64,000 bases of DNA from Parvibaculum sp. (GTDB taxonomy: Bacteria > Pseudomonadota > Alphaproteobacteria > Parvibaculales > Parvibaculaceae). Under the pieces are notes generated by a model, which made no database searches, was not told the DNA's origin, and saw only the letters and a list, made by a program, of their open reading frames with translations. The translations under genes and the position numbers were made by a program. Below, piece by piece: positions 17,587 to 26,312 of the stretch (positions within the stretch are counted from its first letter, which is position 1; the number at the start of each line of letters is the position of its first letter). The stretch covers positions 124,001-188,000 of the forward strand of contig NZNS01000005.1 in assembly GCA_002694985.1 (NCBI GenBank). Reading direction: 5' to 3'.

Positions 17587-18713
17587 ACACAACGCTCTCG
17601 GTCGAGATCAAACGGCAGATTGAGAACTTCACCCTCGACGTCGCCTTCAACGCCCCGCCCGGCGTCACCGGCATTATCGGCCGTTCGGGCGCAGGCAAGA
17701 CCATGACGCTGCAGGCGATTGCAGGGCTAAGCCGTCCCGAAAGCGCCCGCATCACGCTCGGAAGCGATATCTTTACCGACACTGGCCGCAATATCTTTGT
17801 CGGGCCCGAGAAGCGTCACATCGGCTATGTCTTTCAGGAGGCACGCCTCTTCCCGCACGTCACCGTTGCAGACAATCTCGACTATGGCCTTGCGCGCCGA
17901 GGTCCCGATACGCCGATCCCGCGCGAGGAAGTAATCGGCCTGCTCGGCCTCCGGCACTTGCTGGACCGCCGCCCACACGGACTATCGGGCGGTGAAGCGC
18001 AGCGTGTCGCCATCGGGCGCGCCCTGCTCTCCGCGCCGCGTCTGCTCCTCATGGACGAACCTCTCGCCAATCTCGACATTGCAAGACGCCGCGAGGTCAT
18101 GCCCTTTCTTGAAGCGCTGCATGAAAAGCTCCATCTGCCGATCATCTTCGTCAGCCACAACATGGAAGAAGTCGTCCGCCTTGCCGACCGCGTCGTCGTT
18201 TTCGACGGCGGGCGCGTTACGGCCAAAGGCGACATGGCAGAAGTCCTGAACCGCGTCGATGTGCAGAACCTTATCCTCGGTGAAAGCGGCGACGACGGCC
18301 TTGGCACCATCCTCAATGCCCGTGTCGAAAGCCATGACGACGCGGAAAATCTGACCGAACTTGCCGGAAATGGTTTCAACCTTTTCGTGCAACGCCTGCC
18401 ACAACCCGCCGGTGCATCCGTCCGGCTGCGCTTGCGCGCACGTGACGTCACCATTGCGACGGCCGTCCCCCACGGCCTGAGTGTACAAAACGTGATAGAA
18501 GGAAACATCGAGGCGCTGGAAGAAGCAGGTAAGGGGCAGGTCGATGTAAGCATCAGGACGCGCGAAGGAGAGACGCTCCTTCACGCCCTTGTGACAGGCC
18601 GCGCGGCGCGCCTGCTCAACCTTGAAACCGGCATGCCTGTATGGGGCTTGATAAAGACAGTCGCCATCGCCGGAAGCGCAAGCGAGAACCGCATGACCGA
18701 TCTGGATCGGTAA
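17583..18713 (+). CDS. modC: Molybdate ABC transporter ATP-binding protein
   Basis: 376 residues. Walker A GRSGAGKTMTLQAIAGL, Q-loop VFQEARLFPH, signature LSGGEAQRVAIGRALL, Walker B LLLMDEPLANLD and H-loop VSHNMEEV are present. The last 120 residues form the TOBE (molybdate-binding) region, with VRLRLRARDVTIAT and IEGNIEALEEAGKGQVDVSI. Length and order fit full ModC. Confidence 0.95.
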   Translation: MNTTLSVEIKRQIENFTLDVAFNAPPGVTGIIGRSGAGKTMTLQAIAGLSRPESARITLGSDIFTDTGRNIFVGPEKRHIGYVFQEARLFPHVTVADNLDYGLARRGPDTPIPREEVIGLLGLRHLLDRRPHGLSGGEAQRVAIGRALLSAPRLLLMDEPLANLDIARRREVMPFLEALHEKLHLPIIFVSHNMEEVVRLADRVVVFDGGRVTAKGDMAEVLNRVDVQNLILGESGDDGLGTILNARVESHDDAENLTELAGNGFNLFVQRLPQPAGASVRLRLRARDVTIATAVPHGLSVQNVIEGNIEALEEAGKGQVDVSIRTREGETLLHALVTGRAARLLNLETGMPVWGLIKTVAIAGSASENRMTDLDR

Positions 18714-18732
18714 AGACAACAGGGAGACGAGC

Positions 18733-18957
18733 GTGCCCACCAGGGAAGTGAAGAGCGAGATCACCGGCAAGGTCTGGAAGATCGAAACGAAACCGGGCGA
18801 TCATGTGGAGGAAGAGGATCCAATCCTCGTCCTCGAATCCATGAAAATGGAAATCCCTGTCTCCGCCCCTGCCGATTGCCGCATTGTCGAAATTCTCGTA
18901 GCCGAGGAAGACGCGGTTTCGGAAGGCCAGGTTGTCGCTATCGTCGAAACAGATTAG
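18733..18957 (+). CDS. Free-standing biotinyl/lipoyl attachment domain (BCCP-like)
   Basis: 74 residues from a GTG start. The whole protein is one biotinyl domain: GDHVEEEDPILVLESMKMEIPVSAP contains the ESMKM motif with the lysine to be biotinylated, and the C-terminal half repeats the hairpin (GQVVAIVETD). Such carriers normally work with a biotin carboxylase and a carboxyltransferase, and neither lies nearby. It is 19 bases behind modC and overlaps the convergent oxidase stop by four bases. Confidence 0.88.
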   Translation: MPTREVKSEITGKVWKIETKPGDHVEEEDPILVLESMKMEIPVSAPADCRIVEILVAEEDAVSEGQVVAIVETD

Positions 18958-20270
18958 GCCTCACCAAAAATCTGTTTCAGATGCGCGTTGAGGAACTTGC
19001 CCGTCGGATCAAGCCGCCGCCGCACATCCTGAAACTCGTTCCACTTCGGATAAAGCGTTTCGAAGTCCGCCGCGCCCAGCGTGTGCAGCTTGCCCCAATG
19101 CGGCCGCCCCTCATAGCGCCGGAAAATGGCTTCAACACCTGCAAACAGCTCCTTGTATGGCTGCTTGTGATACTGATGCACTGAAATCGTGACACTGTCG
19201 CGATCGTAAAAGGGGCTAAGCCAGGCATCATCCGCCGCGACATAGCGAAACTCGAGCGGGAAAAGAAAATTGATCCCGCACTTGCGCATATAATCACCGA
19301 CTTCGCGAATGCAGTCCGGCCCCTTCTCGGCAGGCACCGCATATTCCATTTCATTGAAGCGTACATTGCGGTCGCTCGGGAAGGCATCGTGCGACCAGCA
19401 CACTTTCGCCTTCTCCTCTCCTTCGCCACCGCCCAAATAGCGCGAGCCGCTCGCGGAGGTGAGCAACTTCTGCAAAGGCCCACGCAAGAAAGGCAAGTGC
19501 CGTGAAACCTCGCAGGCGCGCATCATGGTCTTGTCACTCGCGGCGATTTCGCCGTCCGGGCGGCGGCGGCGCGGCCGCGCTTCCCGATCGGTTTCCTTCA
19601 GGAATTTCACCAGCGCCTGATCCGCGAAAGGAAACCAGAAAAACTCGAAATGCCGTTCGCTGTCGCGAAGTTCCGCCGCGCGGGAGAGAACCTCGTCGAT
19701 GGGCATGCGTCCGCCCGTCTCTTCCAGCGCATAGACCGGACGACACTTCATGGTGATCTCGGTCATGATACCGAGACTGCCGAAGCTTACGCGCCCGGCA
19801 TCGAAGACATCCGGGTTTTCACTGCGATTGCAGGTAAGGATTTCTCCGTTCGCAACCGCCAGCCTGAAGCCATCGACAGCGGCGGATACCGAGCCGAGCG
19901 CTCCCCCCGTGCCATGCGTACCCGTGCCGACGGCACCCGCAAGCGCCTGCCGGTCGATATCGCCCTGATTGATGAGTGCAAGACCACGCTTAAAGAGCTC
20001 TGGCCCGAGATCGCGGATCGTCGTACCCGCCTTGATGCGCGCCGTTTGCCGGGCCTCGTCATGATCAACGACGCCGCTCAACCCCCAGAGGGTCATGATC
20101 GTGCCGTCGGATTCCACCAGAGGCGTGAATGAGTGGCCACGGCCAGCGGCGCGCACCGGCGCCAAACCGTTTTTCACGGCCTCGGCAACTTCTTCCTCCG
20201 TCATGGGGGCCGCCAGCGCTCGTGGCCATGCCTTCACCCATCCTGACCAGTTCGACCAAACATCCGTCAT
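18954..20270 (-). CDS. FAD-linked oxidoreductase, D-arabinono-1,4-lactone oxidase-like
   Basis: 438 residues of the vanillyl-alcohol-oxidase superfamily. VRAAGRGHSFTPLVESDGTIM holds the GHS flavin-binding site where aldonolactone oxidases may attach FAD to the histidine. GAVGTGTHGTGGALGSVSAAV is the second FAD loop. GRPHWGKLHTLGA supplies the HWGK motif of the aldonolactone oxidoreductase branch. The substrate could be an aldonolactone or a sugar alcohol. There is no obvious partner gene; it ends against the biotinyl-domain gene. Confidence 0.85.
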   Translation of the reverse strand: MTDVWSNWSGWVKAWPRALAAPMTEEEVAEAVKNGLAPVRAAGRGHSFTPLVESDGTIMTLWGLSGVVDHDEARQTARIKAGTTIRDLGPELFKRGLALINQGDIDRQALAGAVGTGTHGTGGALGSVSAAVDGFRLAVANGEILTCNRSENPDVFDAGRVSFGSLGIMTEITMKCRPVYALEETGGRMPIDEVLSRAAELRDSERHFEFFWFPFADQALVKFLKETDREARPRRRRPDGEIAASDKTMMRACEVSRHLPFLRGPLQKLLTSASGSRYLGGGEGEEKAKVCWSHDAFPSDRNVRFNEMEYAVPAEKGPDCIREVGDYMRKCGINFLFPLEFRYVAADDAWLSPFYDRDSVTISVHQYHKQPYKELFAGVEAIFRRYEGRPHWGKLHTLGAADFETLYPKWNEFQDVRRRLDPTGKFLNAHLKQIFGEA

Positions 20271-20325
20271 GCCGCCTCCACTTATCTCTCAAAAGAATGA
20301 TAGCGAAAGCAAGCAGGCGCGGCGC

Positions 20326-20361
20326 GGAAAAACAAAAGCCCCGGCACAAGGCCAGGGCTTT
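20326..20361 (-). terminator. Rho-independent terminator of the Sel1-repeat gene
   Basis: On the minus strand AAAGCCCTGGCC-TTGT-GCCGGGGCTTT folds into a stem with one mismatch, followed by TGTTTTT. It lies just downstream of the Sel1 gene stop at 20385 and just upstream of the oxidase start. Confidence 0.75.
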
Positions 20362-20384
20362 GCGGTTCGCACCTATGCCAAGAC

Positions 20385-21152
20385 TTATTCCGTGCTGGCA
20401 TCTTCATTGGCGGAAGCCTTCACCGTCACGTTTGTTGCGGCGGCGCTTTCCTCAGCGGTCATCGGCTTGAAGGCGCGGACCATCCTGGTCGCTTCCTTGA
20501 TCTCCGCCGGTTCCATTTCGGTGGAAAGCTTTTCCAGAGCCTCCGTTGCAAACTTGGGAAAGCCGCCCTCAATCGAGAGCTGGTAGTACATATAGGCTTT
20601 CACCTTGTCCGCTTGGACGCCCACGCCGTCTTCATACATGGTGGCAATGTTGTATTGCGCGCTCGGGCGGCCCTGCTTCGCTGCGGCTTCGTACCATTTC
20701 GCCGCCTTGGAGAGATCCTTCTCCACGCCCCAGCCCTTGTCGAACAGCGTGCCCAGATCTTCCTGCGCACGGGCATCTCCCCATTCGGCGCCCATCATGT
20801 AGTACTTTATGGCTTTTTCAATATCGCGCTCGACAACCACAGCGTCGAAATAGGCTTCCGCAAGCTGGAAGGCAGCGCCTCTGTCCTGGTTTTCCTCGAC
20901 CGCACGCTCCCATTCGGCAAGCGCCTCGGGATAGTAGCCGCGCTTGTAGAGATCCTGCCCGGATGCTTCGTTGGGCGCGCCTTCGATGGACGGGTCCGGT
21001 TTGCTAGGATCGGAAAGGACGTTGGCTCCGGCGGCCCCGATGCTCATCGAAAAAACCAGTCCCGCCAAGACGACGAACAAGGCAAGGCCGATTACTCGCG
21101 CCTGGCTGTTCTGGCCGCGGACGGCAACCGCGTTTCTGTTCCGATGCATCAT
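20385..21152 (-). CDS. Sel1-repeat (TPR-like) exported protein
   Basis: 255 residues from the first of two adjacent ATGs at 21152, which sits behind GGAGGAAG. A hydrophobic segment VIGLALFVVLAGLVFSMSIGAAGA (about residues 20-45) is a signal or anchor. It is followed by Sel1-like repeats: AFQLAEAYFDAVVVERDIEKAIKYYMMGAE, AQEDLGTLFDKGWGVEKDLSKAAKWYEAAA and AQYNIATMYEDGVGVQADKVKAYMYYQLS. Sel1 proteins act as protein-interaction scaffolds in the envelope. The specific partner is unknown. Confidence 0.83.
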   Translation of the reverse strand: MMHRNRNAVAVRGQNSQARVIGLALFVVLAGLVFSMSIGAAGANVLSDPSKPDPSIEGAPNEASGQDLYKRGYYPEALAEWERAVEENQDRGAAFQLAEAYFDAVVVERDIEKAIKYYMMGAEWGDARAQEDLGTLFDKGWGVEKDLSKAAKWYEAAAKQGRPSAQYNIATMYEDGVGVQADKVKAYMYYQLSIEGGFPKFATEALEKLSTEMEPAEIKEATRMVRAFKPMTAEESAAATNVTVKASANEDASTE

Positions 21153-21398
21153 CTTCTTCCTCCGTGCGTCCGGGTGTCTTCGCGCCCTCAAAAGCACCTT
21201 CATGGCCTCGATGATCCGGAAGCCCGTCATCATTCTCAAGTTACAGCTTGGTCAGGTTCCGGCGCCCGAGATATGGCGAGATATGGGCAAGACGATAAGG
21301 AGAAATAAGGCGGTAACGCGACAATCGCCCGGTTTGCGGCCCTTTCGCCGTGGCCGACGCCGGAACCACGCCCTCCCTGCCGCGTTTTGCCTCAATGA

Positions 21399-22790
21399 GA
21401 CAGTGGCAGGAAATGCTTCGAAGGCATTATCGCGAAGCGGGCCGAACATCCCTACCGTTCAGGCCGTGACAAGTCCTGGCTCAAGATCAAGTGCGGACAC
21501 GAACAGGAATTCATTATCGTCGGATGGTCGCCATCGACGCGAAGCCGTCCATTTTCTTCACTCCTGCTGGCAGTCCGGGATAAAAAAGGCCTGCGCTATG
21601 CGGGTCGCGTGGGCACCGGCTTTTCCAACGACGAACTGGATCGCCTTTCGGCCATGTTCAAAAAACTCGGGCGCAAAACCGCTCCGGTTAAAGGCGAGAT
21701 TCCCGCCTCCATAGCGCGCAAGGCACATTGGCTGAGGCCCGAGCTTGTCGTGCAGATCGGCTTTGCCGGGTTCACGAAAGATGGCCTGGTCCGCCACGCC
21801 CGCTATCTTGGCCTGCGTGAGGATAAAGAAGCCGCAGCCGTGACCCGCGAGAAAGCCACCCCCGTCGAGGAGATCGAGAATATGCCCGTCGACAAACAGA
21901 ACTCTCCCGTGGTTGCCGGCGTCCCTATCTCGCATCCTGACCGCGTCCTTTTTCCCGAACAGGGCATCACCAAGATCGAGCTCGCCCGCTATCTTGAAAA
22001 GGCAGCCGAAATGATGATGCCGGAAATCGAGGACCGACTCGTCAGCCTTGTCCGTTGCCCGGAGGGACGGCAGAAGAAATGCTTCTTTCAGCGCCACGCC
22101 GGCGCGGGTCTCGGCGACGGGTTTCAGGAATTTGAAGTGCAGGGCTCGAAGGAACGCGAGAAGTATCTCTACATCACGGACGTGAAAGGCCTTGTTTCGG
22201 CAGCGCAGATGGGCGTACTCGAATTCCATATCTGGGGCTCGCGCGTGGACGATATCGAACGGCCCGACCGGCTTGTCTTCGATCTGGACCCTGACCCGTC
22301 AGTCTCGTTTGACGAGGTAAAGAAGGCCGCGGGCGAGACCCGCGATGTTCTTGATGCACTTGGTCTCCAGAGCTTCCCGATGCTCACCGGCGGCAAGGGC
22401 ATCCACGTGATTGCACCGCTTGTCCGCCGCCATGAATGGCCAACGGTGAAAGCCTTCGCCGCGGCAGTTGCCTCGCGCATGGCGGAACAGGAACCGGAGC
22501 GCTATGTGGCGAAGATGAGCAAGGCCGCACGCAAGGGCCGCATCTTCATCGACTATCTGCGAAATGATCGCACCTCGACCGCGATCGCGCCCTACTCGCC
22601 TCGCGCGCGCGCAGGTGCCCCAATCGCATGGCCGTTATCCTGGGCAGAGCTTGCAAAGGCAAAAGCGGCAAATGAGATGACGGTGAAAACGGCATTCTCC
22701 AGGCGACGCGCTTCCCCCTGGAAGGGCTACGGCAAGCTGCGCCAATCCCTGAAAATCTCGGCGTTGCGCGCACTCGACGTGGAGAGATGA
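21399..22790 (+). pseudogene. ligD: Truncated ligD: end of the ligase domain plus the polymerase domain
   Basis: The open frame from 21399 begins in the middle of the ATP-dependent ligase domain. CFEGIIAKRAEHPYRSGRDK is motif IV-V-like, and SWLKIKCGHEQEFIIVGWSP is the start of the OB fold. It then runs into a complete-looking LigD polymerase (primase) domain: SHPDRVLFPEQGITKIELARYL, VFDLDPDPSVSFDEVKKAA with the catalytic aspartates, LTGGKGIHVIAPL, and FIDYLRNDRTSTAIAPYSPRARAGAP. A stop (TGA 21396-21398) lies directly upstream. No phosphoesterase domain or ligase catalytic lysine motif is found before it. The first good start codon is a GTG at 21609, which would give a 393-residue polymerase-only product. 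No Ku gene is visible. Confidence 0.8.
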
Positions 22791-22799
22791 AGGCCGCAC

Positions 22800-22876
22800 T
22801 GGCGATCCCGGCAGGACTCGAACCTGCAACCCTCGGCTTAGAAGGCCGATGCTCTATCCGGTTGAGCTACGGGACC
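22800..22876 (-). tRNA. tRNA-Arg (TCT)
   Basis: On the minus strand GGTCCCG pairs with CGGGATC (one G-T pair), the D-arm is AGCTCAACCGGATAGAGC, the anticodon loop CTTCTAA gives TCT, and the T-arm has GGTTCGAGTCC. CCA is encoded at 22802-22800. It lies 11 bases downstream of the complex I accessory gene, so it may be processed from that transcript. Confidence 0.96.
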
Positions 22877-22887
22877 GGCAAGCGGTC

Positions 22888-23196
22888 TCAATGCGTCCAG
22901 AGGCTATGGCGGCCAAACTTGAAATTGTCGGCATAAGCCTTGATCGAACGGCGCTGGGTTTTCGGCTCGAAAACCTGGTATTCGATACCGTGCTTCTTCG
23001 CATAGGCAATAGCTTCTTCTTTCGTGTCGAAGCGAAGCGTTACCTGTGCATTGGTATCACCCGAACTTGTCCACCCCATCAGCGGCTCTATCTTGCGCGC
23101 GCTGCCTGGCTCAAAGTCGAGCACCCATTTCCGGGTCTTTGCCCGGCCGGACTGCATGGCGGTCTTGGCGGGTTTATAGATGCGAGCGCGTGCCAA
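22888..23196 (-). CDS. NADH dehydrogenase accessory subunit, NDUFS4 (18 kDa) homologue
   Basis: 102 residues. ARIYKPAKTAMQSGRAKTRKWVLDFEP at the N-terminus and LMGWTSSGDTNAQVTLRFDTKEEAIAYAKKHG are the diagnostic blocks of the ETC complex I subunit family. In alphaproteobacteria and mitochondria this subunit sits on the peripheral arm near the NADH module and helps assembly. As in many alphaproteobacteria it is not next to a nuo operon. Confidence 0.93.
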   Translation of the reverse strand: MARARIYKPAKTAMQSGRAKTRKWVLDFEPGSARKIEPLMGWTSSGDTNAQVTLRFDTKEEAIAYAKKHGIEYQVFEPKTQRRSIKAYADNFKFGRHSLWTH

Positions 23197-23364
23197 TTCG
23201 GATACCTCGAAACTCCTGGTCCCTGGAGCGGGAACCGTCGCGAAACCTTGTTCTTATCGCCCCAAAAGCGACGAATTTGCAAGCGATAACAAGCTCATCG
23301 CCCCAGCCAAGGCGACTCACAAAATCAGGATTGCCGCAGTCCTTCTGCGTTGAAGGAGTTCCAG

Positions 23365-23586
23365 ATGAATGTTTCCTCCCGCTATCTCGACCGCGCTACC
23401 GTCACATCTCTGCTTGCCCTCCAGGGCTTCAATACGCTCGACATCGAATGCATCCTCGACCTCACCGGCCCGGTCCAGCGCCAGGAGGTCCCCGTCTGGC
23501 CGGCAGCAGCCGTCGAGCGGCTGGCCGCCCGGGCCTGGTGGCTCGCCCCGGCAGAGTTCTGCATTACCATGCCCGAAGCCGCCTGA
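23365..23586 (+). CDS. Small hypothetical protein
   Basis: 73 residues from the ATG at 23365, with GGAG seven bases upstream. The sequence NVSSRYLDRATVTSLLALQG and WPAAAVERLAARAWWLAPAE looks helical and amphipathic, with no transmembrane segment and no recognised domain. It lies between the complex I accessory gene (divergent) and tRNA-Pro. A weak hairpin (GATCCC-GTT-GGGATC) follows it. Function not recognised. Confidence 0.5.
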   Translation: MNVSSRYLDRATVTSLLALQGFNTLDIECILDLTGPVQRQEVPVWPAAAVERLAARAWWLAPAEFCITMPEAA

Positions 23587-23667
23587 AGCGGTTCGATATG
23601 AGCGCGCATCCGTAGGCGATCCCGTTGGGATCCCCTGTTTCGTTTTACGGATATGAATGAAATTCAA

Positions 23668-23744
<77 letters not shown>

Positions 23745-23780
23745 ACATTGCCGAGCAAATACACCCGTTAGGGCAAACAC

Positions 23781-24212
23781 TCAATCCTTCGTCTTGTGCC
23801 TCGGCATTAACTTGAAAACGCCGCTCGCCTTGAGGACTGCCCGATTACCGACATAGAGGTCCGCTTCACAGAACGCTATGGACCTCGTTGCCCGCGTGAC
23901 CCGCGCTGTGCCTTCAAGCCATTCGCCGGGCCGGGCCGAGGACAAAAAATCCGAATTCATACGAACCGTGAGCGCAATCGTCTGCGTTTCGCGCCAAACC
24001 GCCGCCCCCAGAAGCCCGTCCGCGAAAGCCATCAGCATGCCGCCATGGGTGATGCCACGCGAGTTGCAATGACGCTTTTTCACGCGGACGCCATGAACGA
24101 AACCCTCCGGCGTCACCTTATGGTAAAAGGGCCCGTTGTGACTTGTATATGGACCGCGGCCTGTCGAAAGGACGAAACCGTCCGGCGCTTTGTCATCTTC
24201 TGTTTCGCTCAT
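23781..24212 (-). CDS. PaaI-family hotdog thioesterase
   Basis: 143 residues. [24 protein letters not shown] is the hotdog helix with the HGG motif and catalytic acid. [39 protein letters not shown] completes the fold. Proteins of this kind hydrolyse acyl- or aryl-CoA thioesters. The substrate cannot be told from the sequence. A second, distinct family member lies at 58589. Confidence 0.87.
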   Translation of the reverse strand: MSETEDDKAPDGFVLSTGRGPYTSHNGPFYHKVTPEGFVHGVRVKKRHCNSRGITHGGMLMAFADGLLGAAVWRETQTIALTVRMNSDFLSSARPGEWLEGTARVTRATRSIAFCEADLYVGNRAVLKASGVFKLMPRHKTKD

Positions 24213-24296
24213 CGGCCATATTCGGGTGTGGGGATACGCACCACCTGCCGGCGGATCACCGTCCTATATCATGGGCGTGCACGGAGATGAAACGGG

Positions 24297-24842
24297 TCAG
24301 TTGCCCGACGTTGCGTCCTGCTGCATCTCGGCGACCATCAGACCCTTGGGGCCTTCGCCGAAGCGTACGCTTATCTGCTGGCCGGGAATGAGGTCGTGCA
24401 CGCCGAATCGGCGCAGCGTCTCCATATGGACAAAAATATCCGGAGTGCCTTCGCCGCGGGTCACAAAGCCATACCCACGCGCACGGTTAAACCATTTCAC
24501 CGTCACGACCTCGAAGTCACCGATTGGCACGACCTGCCCGGCAGCACGCGTTGCCGCGCCCGGAGCTGACACGCCGACCGCAGTCGTGGCATCGACTTCG
24601 AGAAGCTTGATAGCTTGATTACCCTTGGGCCGGCGCACCGCTTCGCAAGTAACGGTAGCACCTTCCTCAAGCCCTTCATGTCCCGCCTGTTTCAGGCAAG
24701 ACAAATGGACGAGCACATCGTCCCGTCCGTCATCGGGAATGATAAAACCATACCCTTTGACCGCATCGAACCATTTGACGACGCCCGTGACTTCGAAAGA
24801 CACGTCCACGGAGTCCGCCGCACTTTCCAAACGCTCTTCCAT
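24297..24842 (-). CDS. Cold-shock-domain protein with two CSDs
   Basis: 181 residues from the ATG at 24842; another ATG lies five codons upstream. Two cold-shock domains are visible: [20 protein letters not shown] and [10 protein letters not shown], then [19 protein letters not shown] and [10 protein letters not shown]. They give the RNP1 (KGYGFI/RGYGFV) and RNP2 (VLVHL/IFVHM) motifs twice. The double-CSD form of about 180 residues is common in alphaproteobacteria and is probably a single-stranded RNA/DNA chaperone. A long AT-rich leader region lies upstream. Confidence 0.92.
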   Translation of the reverse strand: MEERLESAADSVDVSFEVTGVVKWFDAVKGYGFIIPDDGRDDVLVHLSCLKQAGHEGLEEGATVTCEAVRRPKGNQAIKLLEVDATTAVGVSAPGAATRAAGQVVPIGDFEVVTVKWFNRARGYGFVTRGEGTPDIFVHMETLRRFGVHDLIPGQQISVRFGEGPKGLMVAEMQQDATSGN

Positions 24843-25176
24843 CCCCACCACGATCAACTTCCGGACAGTCTATACAGGTATGGCCTCAATATTAGCCGTA
24901 CCGGAATTCCTAAATGGTCCGTGGTTCCTCCCCCAAGGACTCCCCTTTATTATGATAACTATAACAGCGTTGCCAGAGCATTGAAAGTGCGCAGGAATAA
25001 TCCGGTCTTTCTTGCTCTGCCCGCGGCCGCATTGCATATTGGAATCGTCAAATCGGGTTTCCGGCGCATCGGGCACTGGAGGCTTCGTCCACCGTACAAT
25101 CGTTCGGTACCGGCACAGCGGTCGGGCAACCGGCGAATTTCTATGGCCGTTCGTGCCACATATCCGCAGGGAGATC
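24843..25176. promoter_or_regulatory. Divergent leader between the CSD gene and the Mrp operon
   Basis: 334 bases without a convincing gene. The first half is notably AT-rich for this genome (for example ccctttattatgataactataacagcg) and should hold the promoter and untranslated leader of the cold-shock gene on the minus strand. The second half leads to mrpE with its AGGGAG ribosome site. I see no tRNA, riboswitch or clear consensus promoter. Confidence 0.4.
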
Positions 25177-25650
25177 ATGAAAAAGGCCGTCGGGTTACTG
25201 GTTGCATTGTTCGCCCTCTGGCTGGCTTTGTCCGGCTATTTCAAGCCGTTCCTGCTGTCGCTCGGCGTTCTTTCCTGCCTTTTCACTGTCTACCTCGCCT
25301 CGCGCATGAAGCTTCTCGACGATGAAGCGGTGCCGCTGCAACTGCGCCCTTCCCTTCTTCTCTACTGGGGGTGGCTCGGCCGTGAGGTATTCAAATCCTC
25401 CATTGCCGTATCCAGGGTGATCCTCGCGCGCGAGATGCCGATCAGCCAGCAGCTTGTCGCCGTTCCCTGTACGCAGAAGACGGAAATGGGGCATGTGATT
25501 TTTGCCAATTCCATCACCCTCACGCCCGGAACGGTGACCGCGGAGAGCGGAAACGGACACTTCCTCGTCCACGCTCTAACCGATGATTTTGCCGCACCTG
25601 AAGGGTTTGCCGAAATGGACAGGCGCGTCACCGCCGTCGAGGACCGCTAA
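25177..25650 (+). CDS. mrpE: Na+/H+ antiporter subunit E (MrpE/MnhE)
   Basis: 157 residues from the ATG at 25177, behind AGGGAG. Two N-terminal transmembrane helices (LLVALFALWLALSGYF, LLSLGVLSCLFTVYLASRM) are followed by a soluble part with FANSITLTPGTVTAE and LVHAL, the signature of MrpE. It is the first gene of the ten-gene antiporter operon. It abuts mrpF with no gap. Confidence 0.93.
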   Translation: MKKAVGLLVALFALWLALSGYFKPFLLSLGVLSCLFTVYLASRMKLLDDEAVPLQLRPSLLLYWGWLGREVFKSSIAVSRVILAREMPISQQLVAVPCTQKTEMGHVIFANSITLTPGTVTAESGNGHFLVHALTDDFAAPEGFAEMDRRVTAVEDR

Positions 25651-25938
25651 ATGTACATGTTTCTTGCTGCCGTCGCGGCGATCTTCGTCGCCATCCTGCT
25701 TGTCCTGATCCGTCTTTTTGCGGGGCCGACGCTTTATGACCGCGTCCTCGCGGTCAACAGTTTCGGCACATTGACGGTGCTGTTGCTAAGCCTGTTGGGC
25801 TTCGTCACCGGCCGGCCGGATTTTCTGGATATCGCAATGCTCTACGCGCTCATCAACTTTGTCAGCACCATCGCCATTCTGAAATTCTTCCGTTATCGCG
25901 CGCTTGGCCGCGCCAGCATCCGTCAAGAGGAAGCCTGA
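25651..25938 (+). CDS. mrpF: Na+/H+ antiporter subunit F (MrpF/MnhF)
   Basis: 95 residues and three transmembrane helices. LIRLFAGPTLYDRVLAVNSFGT is the conserved RxxxGPTxxDRxxA block of MrpF, and FLDIAMLYALINFVSTIAILKFF completes the signature. Its stop overlaps the mrpG start (TGATG). Confidence 0.95.
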   Translation: MYMFLAAVAAIFVAILLVLIRLFAGPTLYDRVLAVNSFGTLTVLLLSLLGFVTGRPDFLDIAMLYALINFVSTIAILKFFRYRALGRASIRQEEA

Positions 25939-26312
25939 TGGACGCTTTCACCATCGACCTCCTGCTCGATATAGCCAGCGTCATAGCCTTCGCCACGGGC
26001 GGCGCTTTCCTGCTTATCGGCGCGTTCGGAATGATCCGCCTGCCGGATGTCTGGTCTCGTCTTCACGCCGCCGGAATCATGGATACCGTCGGTGCCGAGC
26101 TCATCCTTATCGGCATGATGTTTCAGGCCGGCCTTACACAGGCGACCCTCAAGCTCGTACTGATCAGCCTGTTCCTCTTCATCACGAGCCCCACATCGAC
26201 GCATGCGGTAGCCAACGCAGCCTTCACCGCGGGCATTCGCCCCGTGCGCCTGCGCAAGAACGAAGCGGATCGGGTGATTGGCGAATCCGCAAAAAGGACG
26301 GGCGAATCATGA
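25938..26312 (+). CDS. mrpG: Na+/H+ antiporter subunit G (MrpG/MnhG)
   Basis: 124 residues and three transmembrane helices. GAFLLIGAFGMIRLPDVWSRLHAAGIMDTVG is the hallmark of MrpG, followed by LKLVLISLFLFITSPTSTHAVANAAF. It overlaps the next gene by four bases. Confidence 0.95.
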   Translation: MDAFTIDLLLDIASVIAFATGGAFLLIGAFGMIRLPDVWSRLHAAGIMDTVGAELILIGMMFQAGLTQATLKLVLISLFLFITSPTSTHAVANAAFTAGIRPVRLRKNEADRVIGESAKRTGES

